From Clostridia bacterium (lineage in GTDB: Bacteria > Bacillota > Clostridia > Oscillospirales > CAG-272): 33,377 nucleotides of DNA. The notes under the pieces were generated by a model that was not told the origin of the DNA, did not search any database, and saw only the letters and a list, made by a program, of their open reading frames with translations. The stretch's first letter is position 1; each line of letters begins with the position of its first letter. Position numbers and translations under genes: made by a program. Below are positions 32,504-33,377 of the stretch, piece after piece. The DNA is taken from the NCBI GenBank assembly GCA_017467815.1, contig JAFUKI010000101.1:1-33377 (forward strand), written 5' to 3'.

Positions 32504-32532
32504 TTGACATTTCCCCCATAGTCAGGTATAAT
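32504..32532 (+). promoter_or_regulatory. Consensus promoter of the Gfo/Idh oxidoreductase gene
   Basis: TTGACA (32504-32509) and TATAAT (32527-32532) with exactly 17 bp between them are a perfect sigma-A consensus promoter, the strongest in the window, just after repeat copy J. The ~45-base leader holds no obvious riboswitch. Confidence 0.9.
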
Positions 32533-32585
32533 ACTTTTTGGTTATATTACACCGATCCTAATTTCTTTAAAAGGAGATAAACGAT

Positions 32586-33377
32586 ATGGCTTGCAAGAAA
32601 GATAAGAAACTTCGTGTTGCGCTGGTTGGACTTGGCGGTATGGGAAACATCCACATTGACTGCCACGCCGCAAACCCGAAGGTTGAAGTGGTAGCACTTT
32701 GCGATCTGGATGTTGAAAAGTGCAAATGGCCTCTGGAAAGAAACGGTCTGCCAGCAGACACCCCTGTTTTTGAAGATTTCAAGGAAATGATCGAAACCAT
32801 CAAGCCGGATGCGATCGACATTGCCACCCCCAACGACTTCCACTCCATCATCGCCGTATACGCTCTGGAACGCGGTATCCACGTATTCTGCGAAAAGCCG
32901 GACGCAATCAACGCATCCGAAGCACAGAAGATGAAGGAAGCATCCGAAAAGTCCGGTGCTGTGCTGATGGTAATGCGCAACAACCGTTACCACGGCGGCT
33001 CCCAGTACGCGAAGAAATTTATTGAAGAAGGCAAAGCAGGCGAGATCTACTGCGGACGCTGCGGCTGGATCCGTCGCCGCGGTATTCCCGGCAAGGGCGG
33101 CTGGTTCACCACCAAGGCAAAGAGCGGCGGCGGTCCCCTGATCGACCTTGGCGTACACATGATCGACCTGGCTATGTGGCTGATGGGCAATCCGAAGCCG
33201 GTAGCGGTAAGCGGCTGTACCTACAGCAAGTTTGCCGACAACAAAGCGGAGAGTGACTCTGTACACTCCGCATTCGGCGAAGCAAAAGCGGACGGTACCT
33301 TTGACGTAGAAGACCTGGCAATGGGCTTCATCCGTTTTGAAAACGGCGCGTGCCTCCAGATCGAATTCAGCTGGGCA
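32586..33377 (+). CDS. Gfo/Idh/MocA family oxidoreductase (partial, runs off the end)
   Basis: The first 264 residues are present. An N-terminal Rossmann domain starts RVALVGLGGMGNIHIDCH (dinucleotide GxGxxG form), continues with ALCDLDVEKC and DIATPNDFHSI, and has the family EKP motif in HVFCEKPDAINASEA. The second domain contains GGGPLIDLGVHMIDLAMWLMG, with the usual Asp and His of the active site. These enzymes oxidise or reduce sugars, inositol or sugar derivatives with NAD(P). The exact substrate cannot be told. AAAGGAG upstream of ATG 32586 and a perfect promoter suggest high expression. Confidence 0.93.
   Translation, partial: MACKKDKKLRVALVGLGGMGNIHIDCHAANPKVEVVALCDLDVEKCKWPLERNGLPADTPVFEDFKEMIETIKPDAIDIATPNDFHSIIAVYALERGIHVFCEKPDAINASEAQKMKEASEKSGAVLMVMRNNRYHGGSQYAKKFIEEGKAGEIYCGRCGWIRRRGIPGKGGWFTTKAKSGGGPLIDLGVHMIDLAMWLMGNPKPVAVSGCTYSKFADNKAESDSVHSAFGEAKADGTFDVEDLAMGFIRFENGACLQIEFSWA

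Overview
The window looks like a chromosomal segment of an anaerobic Gram-positive Clostridia-type bacterium, plausibly an uncultured gut relative of the Oscillospiraceae/Ruminococcaceae. The reasons are strong AGGAGG-type ribosome sites, sigma-A promoters that almost all have exact 17-bp spacers, lipoproteins with Gram-positive style signal peptides, an oxygen-sensitive 2-hydroxyacyl-CoA dehydratase-activase type protein, and clostridial ABC/FtsX and AEC transporters. The taxonomic call is an inference. I recognise 24 genes and saw no tRNA, rRNA, CRISPR array or transposase gene.

Layout. Positions 413-4776 (minus) hold a TAXI-type TRAP uptake operon: binding lipoprotein, DUF1850 protein, TIM-barrel sugar-phosphate isomerase/epimerase and fused permease. 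Positions 5085-8030 hold a fused ABC ATPase-FtsX permease behind tandem operator-like repeats. Positions 8222-12595 hold a tyrosine phosphatase-like protein, two tandem esterases and a threonine aldolase-like enzyme. Positions 13324-21804 hold a YczE-like membrane protein, a two-piece giant dehydratase activase, glutamine-type NAD synthetase and an AEC transporter. Position 22190-23245 (minus) is a PdaA-like deacetylase lipoprotein. Positions 23637-26241 (minus) are an AT-rich cassette with a Cys-rich secreted peptide, an FtsX-type permease and an ABC ATPase. Positions 26618-32083 (minus) hold an aldose epimerase and an operon of lipoprotein, cysteine desulfurase, PBP2 and endonuclease III. 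A Gfo/Idh/MocA oxidoreductase runs off the right end from 32586.

The most unusual content lies between the genes. About ten copies (A-J) of one modular, hairpin-rich repeat fill nearly every long intergenic gap, roughly 10% of the window. Stems at corresponding positions differ in sequence between copies but stay paired, so structure appears conserved. One end carries long terminator-like hairpins that usually sit next to a stop codon. Copies H and I are the two halves of a single element, split by the AT-rich peptide-ABC cassette and bordered by a near-identical A-rich direct repeat. Copy F sits inside what is normally one ~1,400-residue gene and supplies the stop codon of its first half. 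Copies E and F form a ~560-bp inverted pair around 3.8 kb. The gene sequence abutting the terminator end of each copy shows a consistent strand-biased third-codon-position composition. Together these suggest a mobile or recombination-active structured repeat that both splits genes and receives cassettes.
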